A stretch of 64,000 nucleotides of DNA, taken from the NCBI GenBank assembly GCA_020444065.1, contig JAHLLQ010000001.1:62001-126000 (forward strand), given 5' to 3'. The position numbers were made by a program, and so were the translations under genes. This stretch comes from a bacterium (GTDB taxonomy: Bacteria; Sumerlaeota; Sumerlaeia; SLMS01; JAHLLQ01). Below are positions 44,998 to 53,609 of the stretch, piece after piece; position 1 is the stretch's first letter; each line of letters begins with the position of its first letter. The notes under the pieces are model-generated. The model ran no database searches and was not told the DNA's origin. It was given only the letters and a program-made list of their open reading frames with translations.

Positions 44998-45378
44998 ATG
45001 TTTCTTCGCCGAAAAACTCCACGCGGATTCGTACTGCTCTCGATGCTGATGGCCCTGGCGATCGTCGGGATCCTATCCGGCATGTACATGGGCGGGGGGC
45101 CGGGAGGCGCTCCGGGTGCCAAGCCCTGGCCGGTTCAGCGTATCGATCGCGCAAAGAGCGCCGTCTGTGCCGCAAATCGCCGCACCGCAATGTCTCGAGT
45201 CGTAGAAGCCCAGATCAACAGCGGCACAACCCGTCTGTCAGTGCCCGAAATGCAACGCGTGATGGGCAGCATCCCCGCCTGCCCGGGCGGTGGACGCTAC
45301 TATACGATCGGTGGAGACGTCTTCTGCACGCTCCACTCCGATACGCCGAAGTTCGGAGAATTGCTCGGGCTGTATTAG
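44998..45378 (+). CDS. Pilin-like protein with atypical N-terminus
   Basis: 126 residues. The N-terminus MFLRRKTPRGFVLLSMLMAL continues into AIVGILSGMYM, which looks like a type IV pilin/pseudopilin prepilin leader (Gly-Phe cleavage, then a hydrophobic helix). After cleavage before F the +5 residue is Ser, not the usual Glu. That is tolerated in minor pseudopilins such as GspK. The remainder is a short Cys-containing domain (SAVCAANRRTAM, SIPACPGGGRYYTIGGDVFCT) with an SVPEMQ segment and no known enzyme motif. The end overlaps the convergent kinase gene by 4 bp. It probably uses the PilB/GspE in this window, but is far from it. Confidence 0.7.
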   Translation: MFLRRKTPRGFVLLSMLMALAIVGILSGMYMGGGPGGAPGAKPWPVQRIDRAKSAVCAANRRTAMSRVVEAQINSGTTRLSVPEMQRVMGSIPACPGGGRYYTIGGDVFCTLHSDTPKFGELLGLY

Positions 45379-46448
45379 GGCAGCGCCTCTTCCTGGTCGC
45401 CCAGACGATTCAGATGAAGATACGCGTCCGTCCCGTAACCTTCCATTGAGATCACCTGCAAGTCCCCCCCGAAGTACCGCGCATACAGGCGACTGATCGG
45501 CAGACCGTATCCATAGCCCGCCATCGGGTCGAAGTCGGTCTGGTACATGGCATTCTCAGGTGGCGGGGTGGCTGTCGTGTAAAGGTACGTCCAGATGCGG
45601 GGCATGCCGCTGCGAGGGATGCCGCCGCCTTCGTCGGAGATCTTGATGGCAATGTCTTCCTGCCCGTCGGCGATAATGACCTTGATTTCGGGGAAGTCCT
45701 CCTCGCTGTGGGTTTCCACAACGGCTCGCATGGAGTTCTTCAGCAATTCAAACAGCATGTGGTGCAAGTGAGACACGACATACGTGAATCGCAGATCGGT
45801 CCTTCCATAGATACCGACCGGAGGCGCCACACCGTAGCTGCGCACGCAAACGTCGCGAGCATGCGCCACGGCATCGCGAGCAATCTCGGCCGGTCGGCAA
45901 TTGGCGCAAACGATCCCAACCCAATCGCAGTCCATCTGCGCCTGGTGAAGGGCAACGTGCTGTCCGATCAGCATACGAATGCCGATACGCGAGATGTAGA
46001 ATCGATCGAGGAATGCCGGCAGTTGATCGCCCAGTTCCTTCGTCCCGAGCTTGCGCTGAAGCTCATGAATGCCCTGCGCCATTGTGGAGACGACCGTGTT
46101 GTGCCGGTTCTTGATGCGCTCGATCAGATCGGAGAACGCCTCGTCATCCTCTGGTGCGCTCGGATGCGGGAAGTCCAGCAGGTCGATGAACGTCTCAACG
46201 TACCACTCGTGGATGCGCTTGACCGAAGGCATATCGGACAGGCCGTAAGGCGCTGTCTCCAGTTCCTTGATGCGCTTCGCGATCCGGATCGGCAGTTCCG
46301 TGTGGAGATACTGAGCGGACGTCAGCAGGACCTTCGGCGAGGGATCCGCGCCGAAGTCGAAGAGCTGCTTGATGGTGAGCCGGGTCTCTTTTCGCCGCGC
46401 ATAGATTGTAATCTCGTCGGCGAGCTTTTTGGTCATCTCAATGGGCAT
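45375..46448 (-). CDS. Mitochondrial-type pyruvate/branched-chain dehydrogenase kinase homologue
   Basis: 357 residues colinear with eukaryotic PDK/BCKDK proteins. The N-terminal four-helix domain (about 25-180) has LTIKQLFDFGADPSPK, ELPIRIAKRIKEL, PSVKRIHEWYVETF, IKNRHNTVVSTMAQGIHEL and FLDRFYISRIGIRMLIGQH. The GHKL ATPase domain (about 215-350) has SHLHHMLFELLKNSMRA with the His and Glu of the active site, the G1 box KISDEGGGIPR, the ATP lid YLYTTATPPP and GYGYGLPISRLYARYFGGDL, ending MEGYGTDAYLHL. The C-terminal DW tail of vertebrate PDKs is not seen. In eukaryotes these enzymes inactivate the E1 subunit by serine phosphorylation. The bacterial target is unknown. It follows corA and M16 genes. 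Confidence 0.9.
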   Translation of the reverse strand: MPIEMTKKLADEITIYARRKETRLTIKQLFDFGADPSPKVLLTSAQYLHTELPIRIAKRIKELETAPYGLSDMPSVKRIHEWYVETFIDLLDFPHPSAPEDDEAFSDLIERIKNRHNTVVSTMAQGIHELQRKLGTKELGDQLPAFLDRFYISRIGIRMLIGQHVALHQAQMDCDWVGIVCANCRPAEIARDAVAHARDVCVRSYGVAPPVGIYGRTDLRFTYVVSHLHHMLFELLKNSMRAVVETHSEEDFPEIKVIIADGQEDIAIKISDEGGGIPRSGMPRIWTYLYTTATPPPENAMYQTDFDPMAGYGYGLPISRLYARYFGGDLQVISMEGYGTDAYLHLNRLGDQEEALP

Positions 46449-46551
46449 TGGCGTCTCACGGCCTCCTGGGTTCAGCCGGGAAAACGATGCCGTCAGCCCT
46501 CCACGCTGTCAACGATGTAGAGCATTCTCATCGCCCGAGTTCCGCGCGGCC

Positions 46552-47712
46552 TCAAAACCAGCCCTTCTTCTTGAAGAACAGAGCCAGCCCCCCAGCAACG
46601 GCCACCATGATGCCCATTAACACAGGATAGCTGTACTTCCAGGCCAGCTCCGGCATGTACTGGAAGTTCATTCCGTAAATGCCCGTCAGCAGGGTCAGCG
46701 GCATGAAAATCGTCGCGATCACCGTCAGGGTCTTCATGACGTTGTTCATGCGATTGCTGACGCTGGACAAATAGAGGTCCATCAGGACAGAGAGTACATC
46801 GCGGAAGGTCTCGACCGCGTCGATTACCTGAATCGAGTGATCGTAGAGATCGCGTAGATACAGGCGCGTCTCCTTCTTGATCAGTTTACTCTCGCCGCGT
46901 TCAAGTCCAGAGATCACCTCGCGCAGCGGCCAGACCGACTTCCGCATCAGGATCATCTCGCCCTTCAGCCGTTGGATCGCTCGAACCGTCTCTGGACGGG
47001 GCTGCCTCAGAACAAGCAATTCGAGGTCTTCGGTCACTTCGCCGAAGCGTTCGAGAATCACGAAATAGTGGTCTACGATCGCGTCCATCAGGGCGTATTT
47101 GAGGTAATCCACGCCGTTCTTGCGCAGCTTCCCGCGCCCCAGGCGTAGGCGTTCTCGAACCGAATCGAAGACATCGCCGGGGGCTTCCTGAAAAGACACG
47201 ACCAGATTGTCAAACAGCAGCAGGCTAATCTGCTCGCTCTCGACTGCCTGGTGCTCGTCATTGAACTGCAACATTCGCAGAACGACGTACAGATAGCGCT
47301 CGTGGTCCTCCATCTTCGGGCGCTGTTCCGTGTGCATGATGTCCTCGAGAACCAGCGAGTGCACTTCCAGCTTCTGCCCGATCGATTCGATCACTGCAGG
47401 ATCGTGAACGCCGACGACATTGACCCAGCGGCTCTTCCCCTTCTCCGGAAAGACGATGGCATCTTCCAACGAAACATCGTCGCGTTCCTCGATGGCCTCG
47501 GCGGCAAAATCGAAAACATCGATGCGGATGGGCTCTTTGTTCTCCGGCCCCACATGGACGAGCGATCCCGGCGGTAGGCCGGCCTTCTTCGAGACGGGAG
47601 AGATCAGCCGCCGCACGGTCGTCGGAGCGGTGATTCCCAGCTTCAGAGCACTCTTGACGGCGCGTGTGCCTTTCGAGGCGATTTCCTGCGCCGTATTCAG
47701 ACCAACGTTCAT
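46552..47712 (-). CDS. corA: CorA-family magnesium/cobalt transporter
   Basis: A pentameric inner-membrane divalent-cation channel. 386 residues: a long cytoplasmic N-terminal domain (WVNVVGVHDPAVIESIGQKL, VVLRMLQF), the stalk helix with VIDAVETFRDVL and LYLSSVSNRMNNVMKTLTVI, and two C-terminal membrane helices separated by the diagnostic GMN in LTGIYGMNFQYMPE, ending in a basic tail (FFKKKGW). The GMN loop is the ion selectivity filter. The start ATG overlaps the M16 peptidase stop (ATGA), so the genes are co-translated. The kinase homologue follows after 103 bp. A role in Mg2+ supply is assumed from family only. Confidence 0.95.
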   Translation of the reverse strand: MNVGLNTAQEIASKGTRAVKSALKLGITAPTTVRRLISPVSKKAGLPPGSLVHVGPENKEPIRIDVFDFAAEAIEERDDVSLEDAIVFPEKGKSRWVNVVGVHDPAVIESIGQKLEVHSLVLEDIMHTEQRPKMEDHERYLYVVLRMLQFNDEHQAVESEQISLLLFDNLVVSFQEAPGDVFDSVRERLRLGRGKLRKNGVDYLKYALMDAIVDHYFVILERFGEVTEDLELLVLRQPRPETVRAIQRLKGEMILMRKSVWPLREVISGLERGESKLIKKETRLYLRDLYDHSIQVIDAVETFRDVLSVLMDLYLSSVSNRMNNVMKTLTVIATIFMPLTLLTGIYGMNFQYMPELAWKYSYPVLMGIMVAVAGGLALFFKKKGWF

Positions 47713-48989
47713 CCAAGCACTCCTTCCGGCAAGCGAACCGTTTCGATCGTCGTTCGACCGGGGACCGGGCCCACCATGCTGATCGTCATCGGAACGCCGA
47801 CAAACAGTTCCACGGCCATCTCGCGAATCTGCTCCGTCGTGACCTCTCGCAGTCGGGCCAGCACGACCTCCTCGGAGGCATGCTCTTCTCCGTAGACCTC
47901 ACGCTCCGCGTTTCGTCCGGAGCGGAAGGCGTTACTCTCCAGCGCCAGCAAGATCGCTCGCTCCAGTTGTTGGCGCGCCGTCTCCAGCTCTTCCTGTGTC
48001 GGACCGTTCGAGCACATATCGGCGATCTGTTCGCGACAAACAGCGAGAACCTCCCCGATCTTCTGGGGGGAGGAACTTCCATAGATGCAGAGTTGCCCCT
48101 CGGTCAGCATCGTCTGGGCCGACGAGGCGATCGTGTAGGCCAGACCGCGGCGCTCGCGCACTTCATTGAAGAGACGCGATCCCATGCCGCCGCCCAGAAT
48201 CGAGTCCAGCATTGCCAACACATAGCGCCCCGGGTGCTTTCGCGGAATCGCAGGCACGCCGAAGCAGAACTGCACCTGCTCAAGCCGCCGTCGCACGACC
48301 GTCCGCCCCGAACGGGGCTCCCCCGCCGGTGGGTGATGATTGGCCTCCGTTGCCTCCGAATCGTGAGAGAAAATGCGCTCCGCAGCGGCCAGTGCCTCTT
48401 CCAGTTCCACCCCGCCGGCGATCGAGAGCACCGAGTTTGCAGGAGTGCGGATGTTCTCCCAGTAGAACAGGAGATCCTCGCGCCGCAAAGTGCTGACCGT
48501 TTCCTCGGTCCCCAGGATCGGACGCCCGAGCGAATGGGGCGCCCAGAGCTTCGACTGGAAATTCTCGAAGCACAGGTCCTCCGGGAAGTCGCGACTCTCT
48601 GCGATTTCCTCCAGAACCACGCCGCGCTCGCGCTCGATCTCCTCAGGGGGGAATGTGCTGCCCCAGAACATGTCGTCGAGCAACTCCAAGGCGGCCTCGA
48701 GGTCGGCATTGATCGCCCGCGTGTAGGCTCGCACGTAATCGTGCGACGTCACCGCGTTCATCGACCCGCCCTGGTGATTGATCTCCCGCGCGATCTCGTA
48801 GAGGTCGCGCTTGCGGGTGCCCTTGAACAACATGTGCTCGATGAAATGCGTGATGCCGGCCAAAGGATCCGGTTCGTGGCGCGCACCGCGCACCACGGTC
48901 AGACTCACCGCCACCGATGTACTGCCCGGCACGAACTCGTGAATAACCCGCAACCCACTAGAAAGCGTCACCCGCTGGACCGCCGACAT
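47709..48989 (-). CDS. M16-family zinc peptidase (pitrilysin/MPP-like)
   Basis: 426 residues from ATG 48989 (MSAVQRVTLSSGLRV); gggag lies 5 nt upstream. The N-terminal catalytic domain has the inverted zinc motif ITHFIEHMLFKGT (HxxEH, about residue 49-61), the third ligand Glu in GVVLEEIAESRDFP, and the C-terminal domain has ILGGGMGSRLFNEVRERRGLAYT. No signal peptide is visible, so it is likely cytoplasmic, like the bacterial homologues of mitochondrial processing peptidase. Substrates are unknown; small peptides or leader fragments are typical. It overlaps corA by 4 bp (ATGA) and heads the run M16-corA-PDK-like kinase. Confidence 0.93.
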   Translation of the reverse strand: MSAVQRVTLSSGLRVIHEFVPGSTSVAVSLTVVRGARHEPDPLAGITHFIEHMLFKGTRKRDLYEIAREINHQGGSMNAVTSHDYVRAYTRAINADLEAALELLDDMFWGSTFPPEEIERERGVVLEEIAESRDFPEDLCFENFQSKLWAPHSLGRPILGTEETVSTLRREDLLFYWENIRTPANSVLSIAGGVELEEALAAAERIFSHDSEATEANHHPPAGEPRSGRTVVRRRLEQVQFCFGVPAIPRKHPGRYVLAMLDSILGGGMGSRLFNEVRERRGLAYTIASSAQTMLTEGQLCIYGSSSPQKIGEVLAVCREQIADMCSNGPTQEELETARQQLERAILLALESNAFRSGRNAEREVYGEEHASEEVVLARLREVTTEQIREMAVELFVGVPMTISMVGPVPGRTTIETVRLPEGVLG

Positions 48990-49085
48990 GGAGACTCCCA
49001 AACAGAAATTCGCCCCGTCCGGGGCACTGCGCCCATTGCGAAGAGCCCACCGGGGATTGTCAAGGCCGGGGAGGGGGCGGACCGA

Positions 49086-50015
49086 TCATCTTTGAGTCGG
49101 ACGAGACCTTTGGCCTCTCCCTGGATCAAGGATTTCGACATGCTCGGGGCGCAAGGATACGGTGGACCCCTTGCAACTGGTTCGCCAGTTCGGACACGCC
49201 CAGAATTTCTCTGCATTCCTCCTGCTGAATCCCAAGACCATGGTGGCTCCGCAATCATCACACTTCGGAACGCGGATAATGGAAGGCTCGGCCTGGGGCA
49301 TCATTTTCCGGACGATGTGTTCGGCACTCGTCCAGATCCTTCCCCCGTCTTTCTCCTCTTCCGCCGGGAGTCGATCATTTGCGGCCTCAAGCCGCGCCAT
49401 GAGCCCGGCCCCGTCCAGGAGTGTAATCCCCGGAACGTCCTTGAATTCCTCCTCGGTCACATCCGCGAAGCGACCGCTCGTGACGAAAAGGGCCTCGTCC
49501 GCATGATCCCGGTGCATCACCCCAAACAACGCTCGAACAGGCTCCGGCCCGACGCGCTCCCTCATCCAGTGCTTACACTGAACCAACATGGTCTTGCCGT
49601 CCTTGGTTGCAATGATGTCTACTCCACCATCTGCGCAAGCCTCATCGGCCGTCAGCCTGGTGGCCTCGTATCCCTCGATCTTCAGCAGAGCTTCTACGAA
49701 CTGCTCGAAGTCATTCCATTGCAGCGACAGAACGGTTTCCATCGAACGATTCTGACGAAGAAGGAAATCGTGTTTGTACCTGATCGTTTGAGCCAGGAGC
49801 GCCAGGAACAGGAGCAGGAATGAACTCAGGAAGGCAGATACAGAAATCATCACCCACCAGATCGGCGGGCGAACAAGAACCCAGAGGACAACAGCAGGCG
49901 AAAGCAGCAGCAGGCTCAGAGTGAGAAGACTCAGGTCGGACAGCCGTGAGAGCTTGCTCAAGAGTCTTCCCAGATAGCGATCGAAGATTGATCGGCGATC
50001 CTGGTACTTTGGCAT
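49086..50015 (-). CDS. Membrane-anchored Mrr-like restriction endonuclease with zinc ribbon
   Basis: 309 residues. Two adjacent hydrophobic segments (about residues 28-48 and 53-75) precede an Mrr_cat nuclease domain (about 98-210): LQWNDFEQFVEALLKIEGYE, then ADGGVDIIATKDGKTMLVQC-type catalytic Asp and QxK, here GGVDIIATK and MLVQCKHW, then FVTSGRFA. The C-terminal topoisomerase-type zinc ribbon has CDDCGATMVL and FWACPNWRTSCKG. Mrr-like enzymes cleave modified or foreign DNA. It begins 3 bp after the type IIG gene, so the two form a defence operon. The membrane anchor is unusual for Mrr and may confine it near incoming DNA. Confidence 0.82.
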   Translation of the reverse strand: MPKYQDRRSIFDRYLGRLLSKLSRLSDLSLLTLSLLLLSPAVVLWVLVRPPIWWVMISVSAFLSSFLLLFLALLAQTIRYKHDFLLRQNRSMETVLSLQWNDFEQFVEALLKIEGYEATRLTADEACADGGVDIIATKDGKTMLVQCKHWMRERVGPEPVRALFGVMHRDHADEALFVTSGRFADVTEEEFKDVPGITLLDGAGLMARLEAANDRLPAEEEKDGGRIWTSAEHIVRKMMPQAEPSIIRVPKCDDCGATMVLGFSRRNAEKFWACPNWRTSCKGSTVSLRPEHVEILDPGRGQRSRPTQR

Positions 50016-50018
50016 TCC

Positions 50019-53000
50019 TCAAACCTCACCAAATGGATAGAACGTCTTCGTCTTCTTCTGGAAGTCCTCGAGCGTCCGTACCTCCTGGCTGGTCAGGCCG
50101 TAGAGATGGTAGACACGATCGTTGAGTTCCTCCTCCAGATCGATGATCCGGCCTGTCAGTCGACCATGCTCGCCGCGCCACTCGGCCAGGGCATCCTCCC
50201 ACCCCGAGCGCTCGCGCACGGGGATCTCGGCTTTGAAGGCCTTCTTGATCTGCTCTCGAAATGCCGAGAAATCCAGGTCCCACCAATTCGTCAGGGCAGT
50301 ATTCAACTTCCCGCCCTCAGGACACAGATCGGCTTCGATTCGATGGCGTGTGGCCCTGTGCAGACCAAGGCGCTCGCGGGCAAGTACTGTGATATCCGCC
50401 GCCAGAGAGGAGAGATGGCTGCGGCATTCATCATCCATTTCAGAGATCGGGAGACGTTCGATGAACTGCAATTTGGACTGATACTGCCAAAGACCAGCAC
50501 GCAAACGAAGAGGGAGACAGAACTGAGAGATACAAAACCAAGTGAGGCGGGACTGCAGGAGAGCAAGCTCCGCACCAGATTTAGGGATCAAGATGTAGCC
50601 CTTGTCATTTGTGTAGAGCCCGTCTTCATCCCACGAGAAACGTGGGAGTTTCTGAATATCTGGCCAGATGATCTTCGGATGGTCGAATTCCTGATAGTAA
50701 TCGATTGAATCCTGTAGTTCATACCAACGGTAACTTCCAGGCTTCCGCCCCGGCCAATCACTCGTCCTGCCGGCCCAGTCGGGCGGACGTGGCTCCAATC
50801 TCTCCCGGAAAGACTCCAGATACTCTCGAACTGCAGGGTACTCTGCGATGTCTATCCCTCTCCTCGTGAAGATCAAATGCCGATCTGCGAAGATCTGGTA
50901 CCACGGCCGTAGATCCTGACCTTGAAGGATCCGATGAATGATCTCATCGGATTTCGCATCAGCCGCGACCAATCGATCTCGTGTCTCTCCATCGACAATG
51001 AAGGCGTCATTCAAGCCTGTCTTTATTCCGTAGTAAATTCCTCCGCCGACCACCTCCCCCAGCGGCCTCCCGGCCTTCACAATCTTGTGCAGCAGATCGG
51101 TTACCGCACGAGGTTGGAACTTCCATTCCGACTCGTCGAAGACCGACTCGTCGCAGGGGAGACCTTCGTTCTTCATCTCCTCCTCGATCGAGTCCGGGAT
51201 TTTCTCGTGGATGAAGAGGGTCGGGAATTGAGCAGGCTCCGTATTCTTTTTGAGCGTGTACATCGTGGGGTAGACCATTTCGGCATCTTCGAAAGGCTGA
51301 TTCTCGCCGAAGTTCACCAGGGATGTGAAGCGCGCAGTGGTCGGTAGCCACTTTCTGAAGGTGCTGGCGAAGTTGCCACGAGAGAATGTGCCGCTCGTGA
51401 TGAAGCCCAGCCTTCCGCCCGCTTTGAGTACGTCCAGCCCCTTCTCCACGAAGTAGAGGTACAAGTCCGCGGTGCCGGAGTAGATCTCGTAATGCTGCTC
51501 CAGGTGGGGCTTCAGTGGGGCTAACCACTCCTGGCGAATATATGGTGGGTTGCCGACCACGACATCGAAGCCGCCCTCTGTGAAGACTTCGGGGAATGCC
51601 GTCCGCCAATCAAAAGCCCGCGGGTCCACGGTGGGATCGGCGATGATCGAGTTCCCGACTCGGATGGTGTGATCCAGATCAGTAAGGATTTTGCCTCGTT
51701 CCGCGGTCTTGATCCAGAGAGAGAGGCGGCAGATTTCGACGGCCTCTTCGTTCAAGTCGACGCCATAGAGGTTCTGTTGCAGAATCTGACGGTTCAGATC
51801 AAAGAGCTCGGCCTGCCCCCTCAGAGCTTCCAGCCGGGCATTGGCATCCTGGTAGGCTGCAAGGAGTTGATCGAAGGCCTCGATCAGGAAGGCGCCGGAC
51901 CCGCACGCCGGGTCGAGTATTCGCACGCGGCCCAGTTCCTCCTGCCAGTCCAGCCAGAACGCAATCAGCGCTTCCCGTTGCGGATTGTTCAATTCTTCGA
52001 GATCATAGGATGTCGGGCATTCCAGGGCCTGAGTGGCGGTACCCCGGGCCCGGGCGATGTGCCTGAGCCGGAGGGATTCAAGACGATCCGCCAATACAGG
52101 CCCCAGAGTATGTTCGACAATGTATCGCGTGATGAACTTGGGAGTGTAGAATGCCCCCTCTCGCTTGCGACGGCTCTTCGCTTTCTTTGCAGAGGGTGGA
52201 GCGATCGTGCCCTCCTGCTCCAGTTCGAGACGAAGGCGCTCGAGGTCCGTAATCGATTGCTCGAAAATATGCCCCAGGATTTCGACATCGACGATGGATT
52301 CAATCTGCTGCAGATCATCGAGAGATTCCTGCTCGGCAACCTCCAGGGCTCGGAAGTCATAGTCGGCGAGTCGCTTGAAGACCCCACACACTTCATCGGG
52401 CACGGTGAGTTCGTCCAGACACTCATCCGGAGCGAAGAGCCCGCCGTTATACCGCGGGATATTCAGTTGCGGATTGCCTTCGTTGATCGAGCGGAAGAGT
52501 CCCTTGAAATTCTCCCACTTCGGGTGCGGATTGTAGGGATCACTGTACTCGAAGGCGTGGCGCACAGTCTCCGCCGGAAGAAGCCCGCGGTCCTCGGCAA
52601 AAGAGCAGAAGAGGATTCGGTCGAGGATCTTCTGGGTCGCCGAGAGAAGCGGAGGTCTTTCAAGTTCCGGATTCGATTGGGTGAGACGTACGAATGCATC
52701 GAATCGCTGCTGCGAGTATTCCTGGTAGAAGGCCTTCGTGATGTTCTCGCCGGCAATGCGGGATTCTTCCAGCAAATCATAGAGGTGACTGCGACCCGTT
52801 TCCGGGATAACCCGACTGGCTCCCAGGATGAACAGGAATCGGCGAAGTGCCGATTCGCTCTCGACCAATCGGCTGAGAAAGAAGCGCTCGCAGGTGAAGC
52901 GATCCGCTCCCTTGTAGTAGAGCCTCGTCTCGACCATGGAGGAAACGAGGATCCAATCGCACGGCAAGTTGATCGCATAATCGAATCCCTGCATGACTGC

Positions 53001-53393
53001 GGAGAGCCGGCGGCCACCATGCGGGATATCGAGAGGATCCAACGGCCCTTTGATTTCGACCGCGACGACGACATTCCGACCATCTTGAGGCTTGGGTCCC
53101 AGGGCTGCATCAGCAAACTGCTGAGAGCCCGGAATGCGAAACTCAGGCACCAGTGTGAATCCATCGGGCGACTGGTTTGGAGTCCGATAGCCGAGAGCTT
53201 CCCCGAAAATGTCGGCCAGGAAGCCTGGTTTCAGGTTCTCCTCGCCCATGGCCATTCCTCCCGGGGAAGCGAGAAGGCTGTGGAGCGGCAGGAGTTTCTC
53301 TTTGGCCCTCTCCAGGTTTTCGGACGACTCGAAGGAACGAAGTCGATCCCGGAGGACTTCGGGACGAAACAGGGGTTTCAAGATTCGGCTCAC
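50019..53393 (-). CDS. Type IIG (Eco57I-like) restriction-modification enzyme
   Basis: 1124 residues, a single-chain nuclease and adenine methyltransferase. The N-terminal PD-(D/E)xK region has ADAALGPKP and VVAVEIKGPLDPL (about residues 90-120). The methyltransferase has EGAFYTPKFITRYIVEHTLG, motif I ILDPACGSGAFLIEAFD (about 495) and motif IV VVGNPPYIRQE (about 612). A target-recognition and helical region completes it (LLRPWYQIFADRH, LIPKSGAELALLQS). Start is GTG 53393 without a clear ribosome binding site; a later ATG is possible. The recognition sequence cannot be read from sequence. It overlaps no gene; the Mrr-like nuclease follows 3 bp later. Confidence 0.9.
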   Translation of the reverse strand: MSRILKPLFRPEVLRDRLRSFESSENLERAKEKLLPLHSLLASPGGMAMGEENLKPGFLADIFGEALGYRTPNQSPDGFTLVPEFRIPGSQQFADAALGPKPQDGRNVVVAVEIKGPLDPLDIPHGGRRLSAVMQGFDYAINLPCDWILVSSMVETRLYYKGADRFTCERFFLSRLVESESALRRFLFILGASRVIPETGRSHLYDLLEESRIAGENITKAFYQEYSQQRFDAFVRLTQSNPELERPPLLSATQKILDRILFCSFAEDRGLLPAETVRHAFEYSDPYNPHPKWENFKGLFRSINEGNPQLNIPRYNGGLFAPDECLDELTVPDEVCGVFKRLADYDFRALEVAEQESLDDLQQIESIVDVEILGHIFEQSITDLERLRLELEQEGTIAPPSAKKAKSRRKREGAFYTPKFITRYIVEHTLGPVLADRLESLRLRHIARARGTATQALECPTSYDLEELNNPQREALIAFWLDWQEELGRVRILDPACGSGAFLIEAFDQLLAAYQDANARLEALRGQAELFDLNRQILQQNLYGVDLNEEAVEICRLSLWIKTAERGKILTDLDHTIRVGNSIIADPTVDPRAFDWRTAFPEVFTEGGFDVVVGNPPYIRQEWLAPLKPHLEQHYEIYSGTADLYLYFVEKGLDVLKAGGRLGFITSGTFSRGNFASTFRKWLPTTARFTSLVNFGENQPFEDAEMVYPTMYTLKKNTEPAQFPTLFIHEKIPDSIEEEMKNEGLPCDESVFDESEWKFQPRAVTDLLHKIVKAGRPLGEVVGGGIYYGIKTGLNDAFIVDGETRDRLVAADAKSDEIIHRILQGQDLRPWYQIFADRHLIFTRRGIDIAEYPAVREYLESFRERLEPRPPDWAGRTSDWPGRKPGSYRWYELQDSIDYYQEFDHPKIIWPDIQKLPRFSWDEDGLYTNDKGYILIPKSGAELALLQSRLTWFCISQFCLPLRLRAGLWQYQSKLQFIERLPISEMDDECRSHLSSLAADITVLARERLGLHRATRHRIEADLCPEGGKLNTALTNWWDLDFSAFREQIKKAFKAEIPVRERSGWEDALAEWRGEHGRLTGRIIDLEEELNDRVYHLYGLTSQEVRTLEDFQKKTKTFYPFGEV

Positions 53394-53609
53394 GGGGCAG
53401 CAACCTATCGGACAGTTGGTGAAGAGCAGCAGCAGGAAGTCCTGACTAGCCTGACAGATGCATCAGGGTAAAGGCAAGTTCTACGGGAATCCATCACTGA
53501 AGCCCCCCGCTGCTTTTCTTTGACTTCCCTGGGCGCCTTGGCAAAGATGCTCAGTCTTGAGGGCCGCGGGCGGGGTTTGCGGCTCGATTCGGCTAGAGAG
53601 GATGCCGTC

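Noticed and set aside
47664-49823. 719-residue plus-strand frame opposite the M16 and Mrr-like genes
   Set aside because: It crosses two unrelated genes and the gap between them; no recognisable domain.
51669-53471. 600-residue plus-strand frame opposite the type IIG gene
   Set aside because: It is antisense to conserved methyltransferase and nuclease motifs, with no homology features of its own.
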